Positions 25,829-35,407 of a stretch of DNA of 64,000 nt are shown here, piece after piece. The notes beneath the pieces were generated by a model. The model saw only the letters and a list, made by a program, of their open reading frames with translations. It was not told where the DNA came from and did not search any database. Numbering within the stretch: position 1 is the stretch's first letter; the number at the start of each line of letters is the position of its first letter. The position numbers and the translations under genes were made by a program. The DNA lies in assembly GCF_001043175.1 (NCBI RefSeq), contig NZ_CP011494.1:2914001-2978000 (forward strand). The letters run 5' to 3'. Source of the DNA: Marinobacter psychrophilus. Its GTDB lineage: Bacteria; Pseudomonadota; Gammaproteobacteria; Pseudomonadales; Oleiphilaceae.

Positions 25829-26665
25829 CTACTCAGGAACCAACCAGTCCATCTGTTGGCCCAAGCCCAGACGTGCGGCCGGCTCCAAATCGCTCATCAT
25901 CGCCGACAGCCGGTCATCCATACCCCAAGGTGGATTAATGACCAGCATCCCCGAACCAACCATGCCGCGCTCCGGTGGCGTGTTCAGTCGCACTTCACTA
26001 CGCAGGATTTTGCGAATCGGGCCGGCTCTCAGGCCGCCCAGCAGAGTCTGCTCAAGGTCAGAGGTCAAAATGGGATACCACACTATAAACACTCCGTGGC
26101 GGCATTTTTGCCACGCACGATTGAGTGTTTTGGCTACGGAGATATAGTCGGTTTTTACTTCGTAGGACGGGTCAATAAGCACGAGTAAGCGCGGCTGCCG
26201 GGGTGGAAGTACTTTTAGCAGCCCCGCCAAACCGTCCTGCTGAGTTACTCGCAACCGTTTGCCAGAAGCCCACTGGTTCAAACTGCTGGTTTCTGACGGA
26301 TGCAGTTCAAACACACCCAGGCTGTCCTGCGGGCGTAAATAGTGCCCAAACCAAGCAGGCGACCCAGGATATTGGCGCAAGTTCACACCAGAGTTTAGTT
26401 GCTGCAAATACTGCCGAAACAGCTGCCAATCGGCTGCTGCCAGACAGTCTAACTGGGGCCAGAGCTTGCGGATACCCGCATCAGCTTCGGCGGTTTTGCG
26501 GGCGCGTTCATCATCAAGATTGTAAAGCGCACTTCCGGCGTGGGTGTCAACACAGGCTATTCCAGACGTTTTTACTTGCATCATATTCAGTGCCAACACC
26601 AGCGCCGCGTGCTTGTGTACATCGGCGAAGTTGCCTGCATGAAAAGCATGAAGATAACTCAGCAT
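25829..26665 (-). CDS. rlmJ: 23S rRNA (adenine(2030)-N(6))-methyltransferase
   Basis: S-adenosylmethionine-dependent methyltransferase acting on A2030 of 23S rRNA. N-terminal MLSYLHAFHAGNFADVHKHA is diagnostic of RlmJ (YhiR); the catalytic motif for N6-adenine is LVLIDPSYEVK (DPSY type), and VINPPWGMDD is in the C-terminal part. 278 residues, the family length. Convergent with the DUF4168 gene; the 221-base gap between them (25608-25828) contains no clear gene. Confidence 0.94.
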   Translation of the reverse strand: MLSYLHAFHAGNFADVHKHAALVLALNMMQVKTSGIACVDTHAGSALYNLDDERARKTAEADAGIRKLWPQLDCLAAADWQLFRQYLQQLNSGVNLRQYPGSPAWFGHYLRPQDSLGVFELHPSETSSLNQWASGKRLRVTQQDGLAGLLKVLPPRQPRLLVLIDPSYEVKTDYISVAKTLNRAWQKCRHGVFIVWYPILTSDLEQTLLGGLRAGPIRKILRSEVRLNTPPERGMVGSGMLVINPPWGMDDRLSAMMSDLEPAARLGLGQQMDWLVPE

Positions 26666-26817
26666 AAATAGGCTCCCAGTAAATGAAAGCCATTAAGCCC
26701 GACCACGGCTGGTGTGCGCAAGCGCATCACAGTTGAATAACGCCCCAATGCCGCCCCGGTGTATCAGGACGGATCAGCAAACGCTTTGCCAGTCGGTTAT
26801 TACCAATTTAGCGACGC

Positions 26818-26946
26818 TCAGTGCTGCCCTTTGAGCGAGTAGATTCGGTGGATTCTGACGATAGAGAGACATTTTTTTTGATTTTTTTGCCAAGCAGTAA
26901 AAATGCTGGCGGGCGTTCCTGCAAGCTGGATAACTGAACTGCTCAT
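26818..26946 (-). CDS. Candidate small ORF, 42 residues (doubtful)
   Basis: In the 509-base gap between rlmJ and the iron operon a frame of 42 codons starts at ATG 26946 with GGAG nine bases upstream. The product begins MSSSVIQLAGTPASIFTAWQ and is basic at its C-terminus (IVRIHRIYSLKGQH). It contains two long A runs (poly-T on the + strand, 26870-26888). No family is recognised; it may be chance. The rest of 26666-26817 shows no feature I can name. Confidence 0.2.
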   Translation of the reverse strand: MSSSVIQLAGTPASIFTAWQKNQKKCLSIVRIHRIYSLKGQH

Positions 26947-27040
26947 GATTCCATTCTCCACAGTGTTTAATCGACGAAGGCGCGTTTAGAGGCCTGTTAG
27001 GCGCTCTCTTGACGTCAATGTAACATCACTTATGGTTATT

Positions 27041-27059
27041 GCAAATCATTCTCATTGTT
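27041..27059. promoter_or_regulatory. Fur box upstream of the imelysin operon
   Basis: The minus-strand sequence AACAATGAGAATGATTTGC matches 13 of 19 positions of the Fur consensus GATAATGATAATCATTATC. It lies 115 bases before the first gene. A second, weaker half-site (AACGAGTATCATTA, 27135-27148) lies closer to the start. Together they suggest iron repression of the operon; this is by consensus comparison only. Confidence 0.65.
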
Positions 27060-27174
27060 ATTAATATTGTTATTGTTACAAAGATTAATTATAATTTGCT
27101 CTAGAACGCCGCAGCGCTTCATAATGCGAACGCTAACGAGTATCATTAAAATAACTATTTCATCGGAGTCTATT

Positions 27175-28479
27175 ATGCTTTTTTTAGTCCGCCCAGCATC
27201 GTTGGCGATTGCCGTTTCTGCTGTACTTGTCGTCGGCTGCGGCACCAACGGTTCCGTAGCAAAAATCCAGCCCGCTAATCAGTTTGTTAGCCAGAGTGAC
27301 GTAGTAGCTCATTACGCAGACGTTGTCCACGCTACCTTTGAAGATTCGTTGATAACCGCACGCGCCCTGAACACAGCCACTGACCGCCTGATCGCCAGCC
27401 CTAGCGACGCCAACCTGAAAGCCGCTAAGGAAGCCTGGTACGCTGCACGTGTTCCCTACCAACAAAGCGAAGCCTTCCGTTTTGGCAACACCCTAATTGA
27501 CGACTGGGAAGGACAGTTAAACGCCTGGCCACTGGACGAAGGCCTGATCGACTACGTCAAATCCGATGATTACCAATACGAACTGGGCAACGCCGGCGCA
27601 ACTGCCAATATCATTGCCAGCACCAGCATCAACGTAGGTGGCGAGCAGCTGGACGTAAGTACTCTGACGGCGGAATTGCTGGCCAATTTGAACGAAATTG
27701 GCGGCTCCGAGGCCAACGTTGCCTCTGGCTACCACGCCATCGAGTTTCTGCTGTGGGGCCAAGATCTGAATGGCTTTGACGCCGGCAATGGCGAACGGCC
27801 CGTTAGCGACTACCAGCAAGGTGAAGATTGCACCAACGGCCACTGCGATCGCCGTGGCCAATACCTGGACGCCGTGACCGATCTGTTGATTGACGATCTG
27901 GAATGGATGACAGCGCAGTGGGCTCAAGGCTCCTCCGACAATTACCGCGCTCAACTGACGTCTGCTAACGCTAGCGAAGGCATTCAGAAAATGCTGTTTG
28001 GTATGGGCTCCCTGTCGCTGGGCGAACTGGCCGGTGAACGTATGAAGGTCGCACTCGAGGCAAACTCCTATGAAGACGAACACGACTGTTTCAGTGATAA
28101 CACCCACAACTCCCACTATTATAACGGCCAAGGCATTCAAAACGTTTACACCGGAACCTATCGCCGGGTCGACAATTCATCGGTCACCGGCCCGTCATTG
28201 GCCGACCTGGTTGAACAAATCAATCCACAACTGAATGCAGAACTGAATAAACAGCTGGACAAAACTATGCAGGCGCTAGGCTTTATGAAAGCCAAAGCCG
28301 AATCCTCACAGACCCCCATGGCGTTCGATATGATGATTGCACCAGGCAACGATGAAGGTGCGAAAATCATTAACGACGCGATCATGGCGCTGGTTATTCA
28401 AACCGGTTTTATTGAACAGGCTGCCCGCGAACTGGGCATTGAAGCCCTTTCACCGGATGACGCCGGCCACGCATTCTGA
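27175..28479 (+). CDS. Imelysin family lipoprotein (iron-regulated, IrpA-like)
   Basis: First gene of a Fur-type operon. From ATG 27175 (GGAG six bases upstream) the protein has 434 residues with a lipoprotein signal ending VLVVGC (Cys21). The imelysin/peptidase M75 signature GxHxxE is present as ASGYHAIEF (G185, H187, E190), followed by LLWGQDLNG. Imelysins are periplasmic or outer-membrane helical proteins involved in iron or heme uptake; peptidase activity is doubtful for most. GEDCTNGHCDRRGQY and ANSYEDEHDCFSDN are Cys/His/Asp-rich segments that could bind metal. Upstream in-frame starts at 27055 overlap the Fur site and are unlikely. Confidence 0.9.
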   Translation: MLFLVRPASLAIAVSAVLVVGCGTNGSVAKIQPANQFVSQSDVVAHYADVVHATFEDSLITARALNTATDRLIASPSDANLKAAKEAWYAARVPYQQSEAFRFGNTLIDDWEGQLNAWPLDEGLIDYVKSDDYQYELGNAGATANIIASTSINVGGEQLDVSTLTAELLANLNEIGGSEANVASGYHAIEFLLWGQDLNGFDAGNGERPVSDYQQGEDCTNGHCDRRGQYLDAVTDLLIDDLEWMTAQWAQGSSDNYRAQLTSANASEGIQKMLFGMGSLSLGELAGERMKVALEANSYEDEHDCFSDNTHNSHYYNGQGIQNVYTGTYRRVDNSSVTGPSLADLVEQINPQLNAELNKQLDKTMQALGFMKAKAESSQTPMAFDMMIAPGNDEGAKIINDAIMALVIQTGFIEQAARELGIEALSPDDAGHAF

Positions 28480-28485
28480 GGCAAA

Positions 28486-29916
28486 ATGAAAACATTTTTG
28501 TTAACCGGGGCACTGGCTTTTGCCAGCGCCCCGCTGTTTGCCAATGCAGCAACCAGCGCCGGCGGTTCCAGCGAACACGCCGGCTACGCACTCCAAACCA
28601 CCCCGATGACAGGTGGTGCTGGCACCGTAAACCAACCCGATACCAATGCGTTTTCCCGGCCTCAGGGCAATTTGTCGATGACCAAACGGCTTGACTTCAG
28701 CGTTGGCAACAGCTTTTTCCGCAACCCTTGGGTAGAAGCACCTGCCAGCACCAAAGCCCGTGACGGTCTTGGGCCGCTGTTCAACACCAACGCCTGCCAG
28801 GGTTGCCACCTGAAAGATGGCCGCGGCCACCCTCCAACCGTTGATACACCCTCGGTCTCTTTGTTTCTACGCCTGGCAGTGCCCCACGACCCTATTGAGG
28901 ACGCCGACATTTTGCGCACCAACGGGTTCAAGCCCCATCCGGTCTACGGAGGGCAGCTACAAACCTTTGCCCTGCCCGGCGCCAAGCCTGAAGCCGACAT
29001 GGTTTTGAGTTGGGTCAAGCGCGTGGATGTACTTGCTGACGGCACCGAGGTGGAGTTACGCGAACCCGTGTACACCATAGAGAATGCTAACTATGGGCCT
29101 TTGGGAGACGACCTGTTGATTTCACCTCGAGTAGCGCCCCCAATGATTGGAATGGGACTGTTAGAAGCCATTCCCGCCGAAACGGTAGCGGCCCTGGCCG
29201 ACCCCGATGACGCCAACAGCGACGGCATCAGCGGAAAAGTTAACCAAGTGTGGGACATCGCCAGTGGCCGGACTGTCGCCGGACGCTTTGGCTGGAAAGC
29301 TGCAGAGCCCGATGTGCACCAGCAAAGCATGGGCGCCTTTGCTGGTGATATGGGCCTTACCTCATCACTGAAAACCGCCACCGACTGCACGCCAAGCCAG
29401 AACTGTGGCGACTGGGCTAATGGCGGCGAACCGGAAGTAACGGACAAAATTGCTGATTTCGTGACCTTCTACTCTAAAAGCCTGGCCGTTCCTGCCCGCC
29501 GCGATATGAATAACGCCGCGGTGCAGCAAGGCGCCCGTCTGTTCAACGAAAACGGCTGTGCTGCTTGCCATACGCCTACCCACGTAACCGGTGTTGACCC
29601 GCAACGTCCAGACCTGAGCAATCAGACCATCTGGCCATACAGCGACCTATTGCTACACGATATGGGGCCGGCACTGGCAGACGGTCGCGACGAGTTTTTG
29701 GCCAACGGCAATGAATGGCGTACGGCTCCTCTTTGGGGCGTTGGCATGGCTCAGCAGGTAAATCCTTTAGCCGGGTTTTTACACGATGGCAGGGCGCGCA
29801 CGCTGGAAGAAGCGATTCTTTGGCACGGTGGCGAAGCGCAACCGGCCAGCGACCTCTATCGCCAGATGGCCCCGCAGCAGCGCCAGGCGCTGGTTGAATT
29901 TCTAAACTCACTGTAA
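28486..29916 (+). CDS. Di-heme oxidoreductase (DUF1111, thiol oxidoreductase-like c-type cytochrome)
   Basis: Exported c-type cytochrome. A signal peptide ends near APLFANA (residue 21). Two heme-binding motifs are seen, CQGCH (C104-H108) and CAACH (C358-H362), as in the di-heme peroxidase-like DUF1111 family; both axial-ligand regions and a C-terminal WGVGMAQQVNPLAGFLHDGR are present. 476 residues. It is the second gene after the imelysin lipoprotein (six-base gap) and before a second imelysin, the usual family setting. It may oxidise or reduce iron or a ligand in the periplasm; that is inference. Confidence 0.9.
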   Translation: MKTFLLTGALAFASAPLFANAATSAGGSSEHAGYALQTTPMTGGAGTVNQPDTNAFSRPQGNLSMTKRLDFSVGNSFFRNPWVEAPASTKARDGLGPLFNTNACQGCHLKDGRGHPPTVDTPSVSLFLRLAVPHDPIEDADILRTNGFKPHPVYGGQLQTFALPGAKPEADMVLSWVKRVDVLADGTEVELREPVYTIENANYGPLGDDLLISPRVAPPMIGMGLLEAIPAETVAALADPDDANSDGISGKVNQVWDIASGRTVAGRFGWKAAEPDVHQQSMGAFAGDMGLTSSLKTATDCTPSQNCGDWANGGEPEVTDKIADFVTFYSKSLAVPARRDMNNAAVQQGARLFNENGCAACHTPTHVTGVDPQRPDLSNQTIWPYSDLLLHDMGPALADGRDEFLANGNEWRTAPLWGVGMAQQVNPLAGFLHDGRARTLEEAILWHGGEAQPASDLYRQMAPQQRQALVEFLNSL

Positions 29917-29925
29917 GGACGTTTT

Positions 29926-30996
29926 ATGTTGCGATTTACCCGCTATTTCCGCACCGCAGCACTTACCCTTTTGCTGCCGACGCTGGTATTGCCGGGCATT
30001 GCGCTGGCTGCGTCGGCGGAATCCGGAACGGCTGTAGAACAGCACGCACGCGCAAGTTGGCATCAGGGCATCGGCCGCGGCTATCAGACTTTAGCCAGTG
30101 ACAGTGAAACCTTGTTACAGCAGGCAAAAGCCTATTGCCAACAGCCCTCAACGGAAGCTCGCAGTTCCGTTGAGAGTGCCTGGAAACAGGCGTTTAAAGC
30201 CTGGCAGCAAGTGCGCTTTGTGAACTTTGGGCCGGTTGAAACCAACAACCGCGCCTGGCAGTTCCAATTTTGGCCGGATCCGAAAAACCTGATTGCCCGC
30301 AAAGCCGATCTTCTGCTGAAAGATGGCTCCGCGGTCAGTGCCGAAACTATCGGTCAGGCCGGCGTGGCGGTTCAGGGTTTTCCGATGCTGGAATACCTAC
30401 TGTTTGACACGCGTTTCAATACCAATGATCACGCCCTGCCAGCCGAGACAAGCTGCCAGATTCTGATTCAGGTGGCCGCCCATGTGGTCGATAACAGTCA
30501 GCAGTTGGTTGCAGACTGGAGCGAGTTTAGAACCCATTACCTGGCAACCGGCAACTACACCCACGCCACCATTCGCGCCGCTATGAGCGCACTGGAAGTG
30601 GTCGAAGAACGCCGACTGGCCACTCCCATGGGATTGCGCGGTAATGGCAAACGCTCTGTTTACGCAGCCGACGCCTGGCGCAGTGGCAGCAGTCTGGCCA
30701 GCATTGCTGCCAGCGTTGACGGCTTGCAAAAGTACTTCTTGCCCGGCCTGGAAGAGCTGTTGAACAAGCAAGGCGAGAGCGACCTGGCGCAACGCATCAG
30801 CAGGCAGTTTGGCGAAGTACAGGAGCACTTCCCGGCAATGGATCTTGCATTGAATCCACTGTTAGAAGATGACAACGCCTACCGCAGCCTTCAGGGCCTG
30901 TACGTTGACGTGTCGCAACTGACAACGCTGGTCAGCGGTGAAGCCGCCACCACTCTAGGGGTGATTCGCGGCTTTAATTCCAGTGATGGCGACTGA
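29926..30996 (+). CDS. Imelysin family protein, variant lacking the GxHxxE histidine
   Basis: Second imelysin of the operon, 356 residues with a Sec signal ending near GIALAA. Sequence landmarks: VNFGPVETNNRAWQFQFWPD and QGFPMLEYLLFD. The second aligns with the GxHxxE signature but has Pro for His (G151-F-P-M-L-E156), so this copy probably lacks the metal site of canonical members. Relatives are annotated as periplasmic iron-uptake components beside di-heme proteins. Starts nine bases after the cytochrome gene. Confidence 0.88.
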   Translation: MLRFTRYFRTAALTLLLPTLVLPGIALAASAESGTAVEQHARASWHQGIGRGYQTLASDSETLLQQAKAYCQQPSTEARSSVESAWKQAFKAWQQVRFVNFGPVETNNRAWQFQFWPDPKNLIARKADLLLKDGSAVSAETIGQAGVAVQGFPMLEYLLFDTRFNTNDHALPAETSCQILIQVAAHVVDNSQQLVADWSEFRTHYLATGNYTHATIRAAMSALEVVEERRLATPMGLRGNGKRSVYAADAWRSGSSLASIAASVDGLQKYFLPGLEELLNKQGESDLAQRISRQFGEVQEHFPAMDLALNPLLEDDNAYRSLQGLYVDVSQLTTLVSGEAATTLGVIRGFNSSDGD

Positions 30997-31002
30997 GCCA
31001 TC

Positions 31003-32106
31003 ATGAGTTTAAATCGCAGACAGTTCCTCGCAGCCTTTGGTAGCGCCATAGGCGCAACCGGCTTAAGCCTGACTGGCTGCTCGCTGCTGCCGGCAAAGGC
31101 TGATTCGCTGAAGGGCCGTGAGTACGTGGGCGCCAGCATGCACGATGATGGCAGCTTTGCTGTGCACAGTTTGAACAGCAACGGCACACCACTTTGGCAA
31201 ACGGACGTTGAAGCCCGCTGCCACGGTGGCTGTTTTCGCCCGCACACTACCCAGGTACTGATGTTCGAGCGCCGGCCAGGATGGTGGTTTCACGTGTTTG
31301 ACAACAGCAGTGGCAAGCGCCTGGCACACATAAAAGCCAATGACGGCGAACATTTTTACGGCCATGGCGTGTTCTCCCCCGATGGCCGTTATTTGTACGC
31401 AACAGCCAACCGCTATGAGCGCGGCAACGGTATTATTGCGGTGTACGACGCCAAGGCTCGCTATGCGCGTGTCAACACGCTCGATCTGAACGGCATAGGC
31501 CCACACGAACTACAACTGCACCCGGATGGCCAAACCCTGGTTATCGCTCTGGGTGGCATAAAAACCCACCCGGATTACGATCGCATCAAGATGAACCTGA
31601 AGTCCATGGCACCCGCGCTGATGCTGGTGGACCGTACCAGCGGCGAGATTCGCGCGCGCTTCAGCCCCTCACACCATCAACTGAGTTGCCGTCATCTGGA
31701 CGTGACCCCACAAGGCCATATCTATGCGGGCTATCAGTACCAAGGGCTGAGTGACCAGGCACCGCCATTGATCGCCAGGTACCGCAATGGTCAGTTTGAT
31801 GAAATCCGCTTTACTGACGATGTCCAACCACGATTGGCAAACTACATTGCCAGCGTGTGCGCCCATCCCCAGAACGATCTGGTCGCGGTGACTGCGCCCC
31901 GCGGTGGCCGCGCCCTCATATTTGAGGGCGCGACAGGGCGAATACTCCGCAACGAAGCCATAACCGATGGCGCCGGCGTGGAAGCCCTGGCCGGCGGCGA
32001 CTTTTTGATCACTACCGGCCAGGGCAAACTGATCCGCATGAGCACAGGCAAGCCAGCACAGGAACTGGCCACTCTACCCCTACACTGGGACAACCATCTG
32101 GTTTAG
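31003..32106 (+). CDS. DUF1513 family Tat-exported lipoprotein, beta-propeller-like
   Basis: Fourth gene of the iron operon. The N-terminus MSLNRRQFLAAFGSAIG is a twin-arginine signal, and LSLTGC at residue 26 adds a lipobox, so the folded protein should be anchored after export. The body of 367 residues has repeated strand-turn units (HGVFSPDGRYLYATAN, HELQLHPDGQTLVIALGG, CRHLDVTPQGHIYAGYQY) like a seven-bladed propeller. DUF1513 proteins regularly accompany imelysins and di-heme cytochromes. Tat export suggests it folds, perhaps with a cofactor, before secretion. Confidence 0.87.
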   Translation: MSLNRRQFLAAFGSAIGATGLSLTGCSLLPAKADSLKGREYVGASMHDDGSFAVHSLNSNGTPLWQTDVEARCHGGCFRPHTTQVLMFERRPGWWFHVFDNSSGKRLAHIKANDGEHFYGHGVFSPDGRYLYATANRYERGNGIIAVYDAKARYARVNTLDLNGIGPHELQLHPDGQTLVIALGGIKTHPDYDRIKMNLKSMAPALMLVDRTSGEIRARFSPSHHQLSCRHLDVTPQGHIYAGYQYQGLSDQAPPLIARYRNGQFDEIRFTDDVQPRLANYIASVCAHPQNDLVAVTAPRGGRALIFEGATGRILRNEAITDGAGVEALAGGDFLITTGQGKLIRMSTGKPAQELATLPLHWDNHLV

Positions 32107-32160
32107 CCCATCCATAGCGACTAGTATGCTTGGCACTCACGTTTCACAGGGAGTGCTGGT

Positions 32161-33480
32161 GTGCCACCGTCCAAAACACCTTTAGACCGACTCTATGGGC
32201 TGATAGCCAACGAAGAAGACGTCAGGGTCTGCAAAGACATTCCCGATTCAGCCTGCCGCGAAGTACCGCGTAACTTTTTCCTGATTCTAGCGGCAAACGT
32301 TCTCACCAAACTCGGTGACCTGCTGATCAGTCCAAAAACGGTGCTGGCCTGGCTAATGAGTTCGGTTGGCGCCCCGGCCCTGGTGGCCTGGTTGGTACCC
32401 ATTCGTGAATCCGGCTCTATGGTTCCGCAAATGGTGATAGCCGCCTGGGTGCGGCGTAAGCCTGTGCGTAAATGGTTCTGGACTCTGGGCAGCCTGGGCC
32501 AATCCCTGAGCGTGGCCGCCATGGCCGCCAGCGTCTGGTTTCTGAACGGTTACAGCGCCGGCTATGGCCTTATTGTCGCGCTCATTCTGTTCTCCCTCTC
32601 CCGCGGTTTCTGCTCAGTGTCGATGAAAGATGTTCAGGGCAAGTGCATTCCAAAAACCCGTCGTGGCCGATTGTCTGGCCTGGCCTCCACCCTCGGCGGC
32701 ACTGCCACCGTTGCCCTCACCGCCCTGTTGTTCTGGGATCGGGGCGACCCAAGCATGGCTTTTTACAGCCTGCTCTTGTTGTTGGCTGCCGCTTTGTGGC
32801 TGATTGCCGGCGCGCTGTTTGCCGGCGTTGAAGAGTACCCCGGTGAAACCGGCGGTGGCGGCAACGCCATCCACGATGCCATTTCCAGCCTGTCGCTGCT
32901 GAAAAGCGACAAACCGTTTCGCCACTTTGTAATTACCCGCGCTCTGCTGCTGTGCTCTGCCCTGGCCGCACCGTATTTCGTGGTATTGGCTCAACAGCAA
33001 ACCGAATCCGGCTGGGCACTGGGGGTTTTCTTGCTGGCCAGTAGCATGGCCAGTTCATTGAGCGCCAGTTTTTGGGGCTGGGCCGCCGATACGTCTAGCC
33101 GTAAAGTCATGATTCGCGGCGCGCTCATGGCCAGCATGGTGTGCCTGAGTGTTGCAGGTATCTCTCTGGTAATGGGGGAATCCATGGGCGGCTTGTGGTT
33201 CTATCCAAGTGCCTTTTTTGTGCTCAGCATCGCCCACGCCGGCGTAAGGCTTGGCCGGAAAACCTATCTGGTGGATATGGCGGGGGGCAACAAACGCACA
33301 GATTACACCGCTGTCAGTAACACCGTTATCGGTGTTTTACTGCTGGCAACCGGAGCCCTGACGGCACTGATCTCAACATTTTCGAATATTGCAGTTATTC
33401 TGGTGCTGGGGCTCATGGGTCTGGCCGGTGCGATCAGCGCCATGGGTTTGAGTGAAGTGACCGGCGACGATAACCCCTAA
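32161..33480 (+). CDS. MFS transporter
   Basis: Inner-membrane protein of 439 residues with about 12 hydrophobic segments of the major facilitator superfamily, after a roughly 40-residue hydrophilic N-terminus that contains DVRVCKDIPDSACREVP. KCIPKTRRGRLSGLAS looks like the cytoplasmic A-like loop motif. Start is GTG 32161 with GGGAG upstream. It follows the iron operon by 54 bases on the same strand and could belong to it or have its own promoter. Substrate unknown. Confidence 0.82.
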   Translation: MPPSKTPLDRLYGLIANEEDVRVCKDIPDSACREVPRNFFLILAANVLTKLGDLLISPKTVLAWLMSSVGAPALVAWLVPIRESGSMVPQMVIAAWVRRKPVRKWFWTLGSLGQSLSVAAMAASVWFLNGYSAGYGLIVALILFSLSRGFCSVSMKDVQGKCIPKTRRGRLSGLASTLGGTATVALTALLFWDRGDPSMAFYSLLLLLAAALWLIAGALFAGVEEYPGETGGGGNAIHDAISSLSLLKSDKPFRHFVITRALLLCSALAAPYFVVLAQQQTESGWALGVFLLASSMASSLSASFWGWAADTSSRKVMIRGALMASMVCLSVAGISLVMGESMGGLWFYPSAFFVLSIAHAGVRLGRKTYLVDMAGGNKRTDYTAVSNTVIGVLLLATGALTALISTFSNIAVILVLGLMGLAGAISAMGLSEVTGDDNP

Positions 33481-33507
33481 ACGCCGAGCGCCGGTCGGGC
33501 TGGCCAC

Positions 33508-35160
33508 TTAAACGGCGTTGCTAGCGCTTTGAGGGTGGTAACCAATGCGGAACCCACCCCAATGTTTGCCGTCGATGTAGATGGGCACTGACAGGTCGTG
33601 CATAATTTCACCGGTGTCGCGGCGATACGTTTGCAGCAGCATTTCTTGAGTATGGCTACCGCAGCGAATGCCCGTGCGATCATTGAACAACCGCTTACTG
33701 CGGCTACGCGCCAAATCGGTGGCGGCATTTCCAGTAGAAGCGTGGGCGAACTCGCGGTTATGGGTAGGAACGTAGCCATCCGGCGCGGTGGTAATAGCGT
33801 ACACTATCTGCTTGTTGGCGCCCTTTACTGCCTCCTGGATAACAGGCAAGGCCTGATCAGTGAAGCGGTCAAACCCAGAGGTGTATTTTGGCGGATTAGT
33901 ATTGGCCACAGGCTGACGATTTCGATCGAACAGGGCCGCGGCGCTGAGTTTATTGTCCCTGAGAGCTTTGGTCAGAACATCAGCAACTTGCGCTGCGCCA
34001 ACGCTGGCGTGTTGGAAAAACGGACGGTGGTAACTGGTCTCGCTGTTTAACGCAAACACCGCGTTTGTGGTTTCAGCGATTTCCATAAGGCGGGTGGCCT
34101 GCTTTGCCAGCGACGCGACACTGACATCGCTCTCGGTAATGTCATCGCGCACCGTTTCGATCACCGTGAATATTTGCTGCAAATTGTGTTCGTTGTCGCG
34201 ATCAATGCTCGCAATCTGCGAGACCTGTTGCTGAAGCTGATCAGACTGCTCACGAATACCGTCCAGTTGTGTTCCCACCGATTCCACCGACGCCACGCCC
34301 TGCTCAATGCTGACCGTCAAGGCTTCTATTCCGGTCACAATCTGGGCAGTGTCTTCGCGAATTTCCCCCAAGGTAGCTGCAACATCGGCCGTGGCTTCTG
34401 CGGTGCGACTTGCCAACTGCCTTACCTCGTCGGCAACCACGGCAAACCCACGCCCCTGATCGCCAGCCCGAGCTGCTTCAATAGCCGCGTTCAGAGCCAA
34501 CAGATTGGTTTGCTCAGCAATGCCCTGAATCGTGTTAGTAACCCCCTGAATCCGATTAGACTTTTCATTAAGGTGTTGAATGCGTATCAAGTTCTCATCA
34601 GACTGACGATGCACATTGCGAATACGCTCAATCACCTGCACCAGTGCCTGACGGCCGTCTTGGCTCGCCGAACTGGCCTGCTGCGCAAGGGCCGCCGCAT
34701 CATTGGCCTGCAAGGTCGATGCCTGAGTGGCGCCCGTAATCTCGCCGGCGAATTCGGCAAGCCTGGCGGTCTCCTTCACCTGGCGATCCAACCGCAGTTT
34801 CAACTGATCGGCAGCATAAGACACTTCAGCGGCAGAAATGGCGTTGGTATTGGCGCTATGGCGAAGATTTTCCAGCAGCGCGCGGCCTGCTTTCGCATCG
34901 CTGAGTAGCTGCGCGCACAAACTTGCAAGCGGGTGACCCGGTGCTAACTGGCCCTGGCTGAGATGAATGAGACTGCGTTGTGCCGGCGCGAGAATCCGCC
35001 AGGCAATAAAAAAACTGGCCACCCCCAGACCAACCGCCAAACCAGTCAATACGGAAACCAGATCAAGTGCGGTAACGGCCGCGACCAAAGCGCCACCGAC
35101 TAGCGTAGCCAGCACCATTACCAAGCCCCAGCCTTTCGTTGCCTTGTCTACAAACACCAT
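33508..35160 (-). CDS. Methyl-accepting chemotaxis protein with C-terminal sensor-like domain
   Basis: Chemoreceptor of 550 residues. Two membrane helices at residues 11-55 are joined by a very short loop, so there is almost no periplasmic domain. The signalling hairpin tip is at about 215-250 ([20 protein letters not shown] and then [20 protein letters not shown]), flanked by methylation helices. After it, residues from about 375 to the end form a separate domain ([19 protein letters not shown] to [20 protein letters not shown]) that resembles the C-terminal sensory module of many marine and pseudomonad receptors. The order is inverted compared with classical MCPs, implying cytoplasmic sensing. 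Convergent with the MFS gene. Confidence 0.92.
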   Translation of the reverse strand: MVFVDKATKGWGLVMVLATLVGGALVAAVTALDLVSVLTGLAVGLGVASFFIAWRILAPAQRSLIHLSQGQLAPGHPLASLCAQLLSDAKAGRALLENLRHSANTNAISAAEVSYAADQLKLRLDRQVKETARLAEFAGEITGATQASTLQANDAAALAQQASSASQDGRQALVQVIERIRNVHRQSDENLIRIQHLNEKSNRIQGVTNTIQGIAEQTNLLALNAAIEAARAGDQGRGFAVVADEVRQLASRTAEATADVAATLGEIREDTAQIVTGIEALTVSIEQGVASVESVGTQLDGIREQSDQLQQQVSQIASIDRDNEHNLQQIFTVIETVRDDITESDVSVASLAKQATRLMEIAETTNAVFALNSETSYHRPFFQHASVGAAQVADVLTKALRDNKLSAAALFDRNRQPVANTNPPKYTSGFDRFTDQALPVIQEAVKGANKQIVYAITTAPDGYVPTHNREFAHASTGNAATDLARSRSKRLFNDRTGIRCGSHTQEMLLQTYRRDTGEIMHDLSVPIYIDGKHWGGFRIGYHPQSASNAV

Positions 35161-35362
35161 CTGATTACCCCGTTTTTATGATTGTTCGTTGTCGGGCGCA
35201 GCGCGCAGCGCGCAATCCGCGATCTGTCACCAACGTTGCAAATATCTTACCGAAAAAGACACCGACAGACCTTGCGACTTTGGTAAAGAACGCTTGCGGT
35301 TACTTATGTTACGACTGCAGTGGGTATTTCTGAAGTGCGTGATCTGGCCAAATACGCAAAAC

Positions 35363-35394
35363 AAAAAACCGGAGCAATGGCTCCGGTTTTTTTA
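35363..35394. terminator. Bidirectional rho-independent terminator
   Basis: AAACCGGAGC and GCTCCGGTTT pair around a four-base loop, with A runs on the left and T runs on the right, so it can work on both strands. It lies 14 bases after the stop of the acidic lipoprotein gene on the minus strand, its most likely user. The stretch 35161-35362 between it and the chemoreceptor start has no recognised gene. Confidence 0.88.
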
Positions 35395-35407
35395 TCTGTG
35401 CCGATGC

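Noticed and set aside
33480..33518. Terminator between the MFS and chemoreceptor genes
   Set aside because: A 7-bp AACGCCG/CGGCGTT stem exists, but the loop is about 25 bases and there is no T-run; part of it is inside the chemoreceptor gene.
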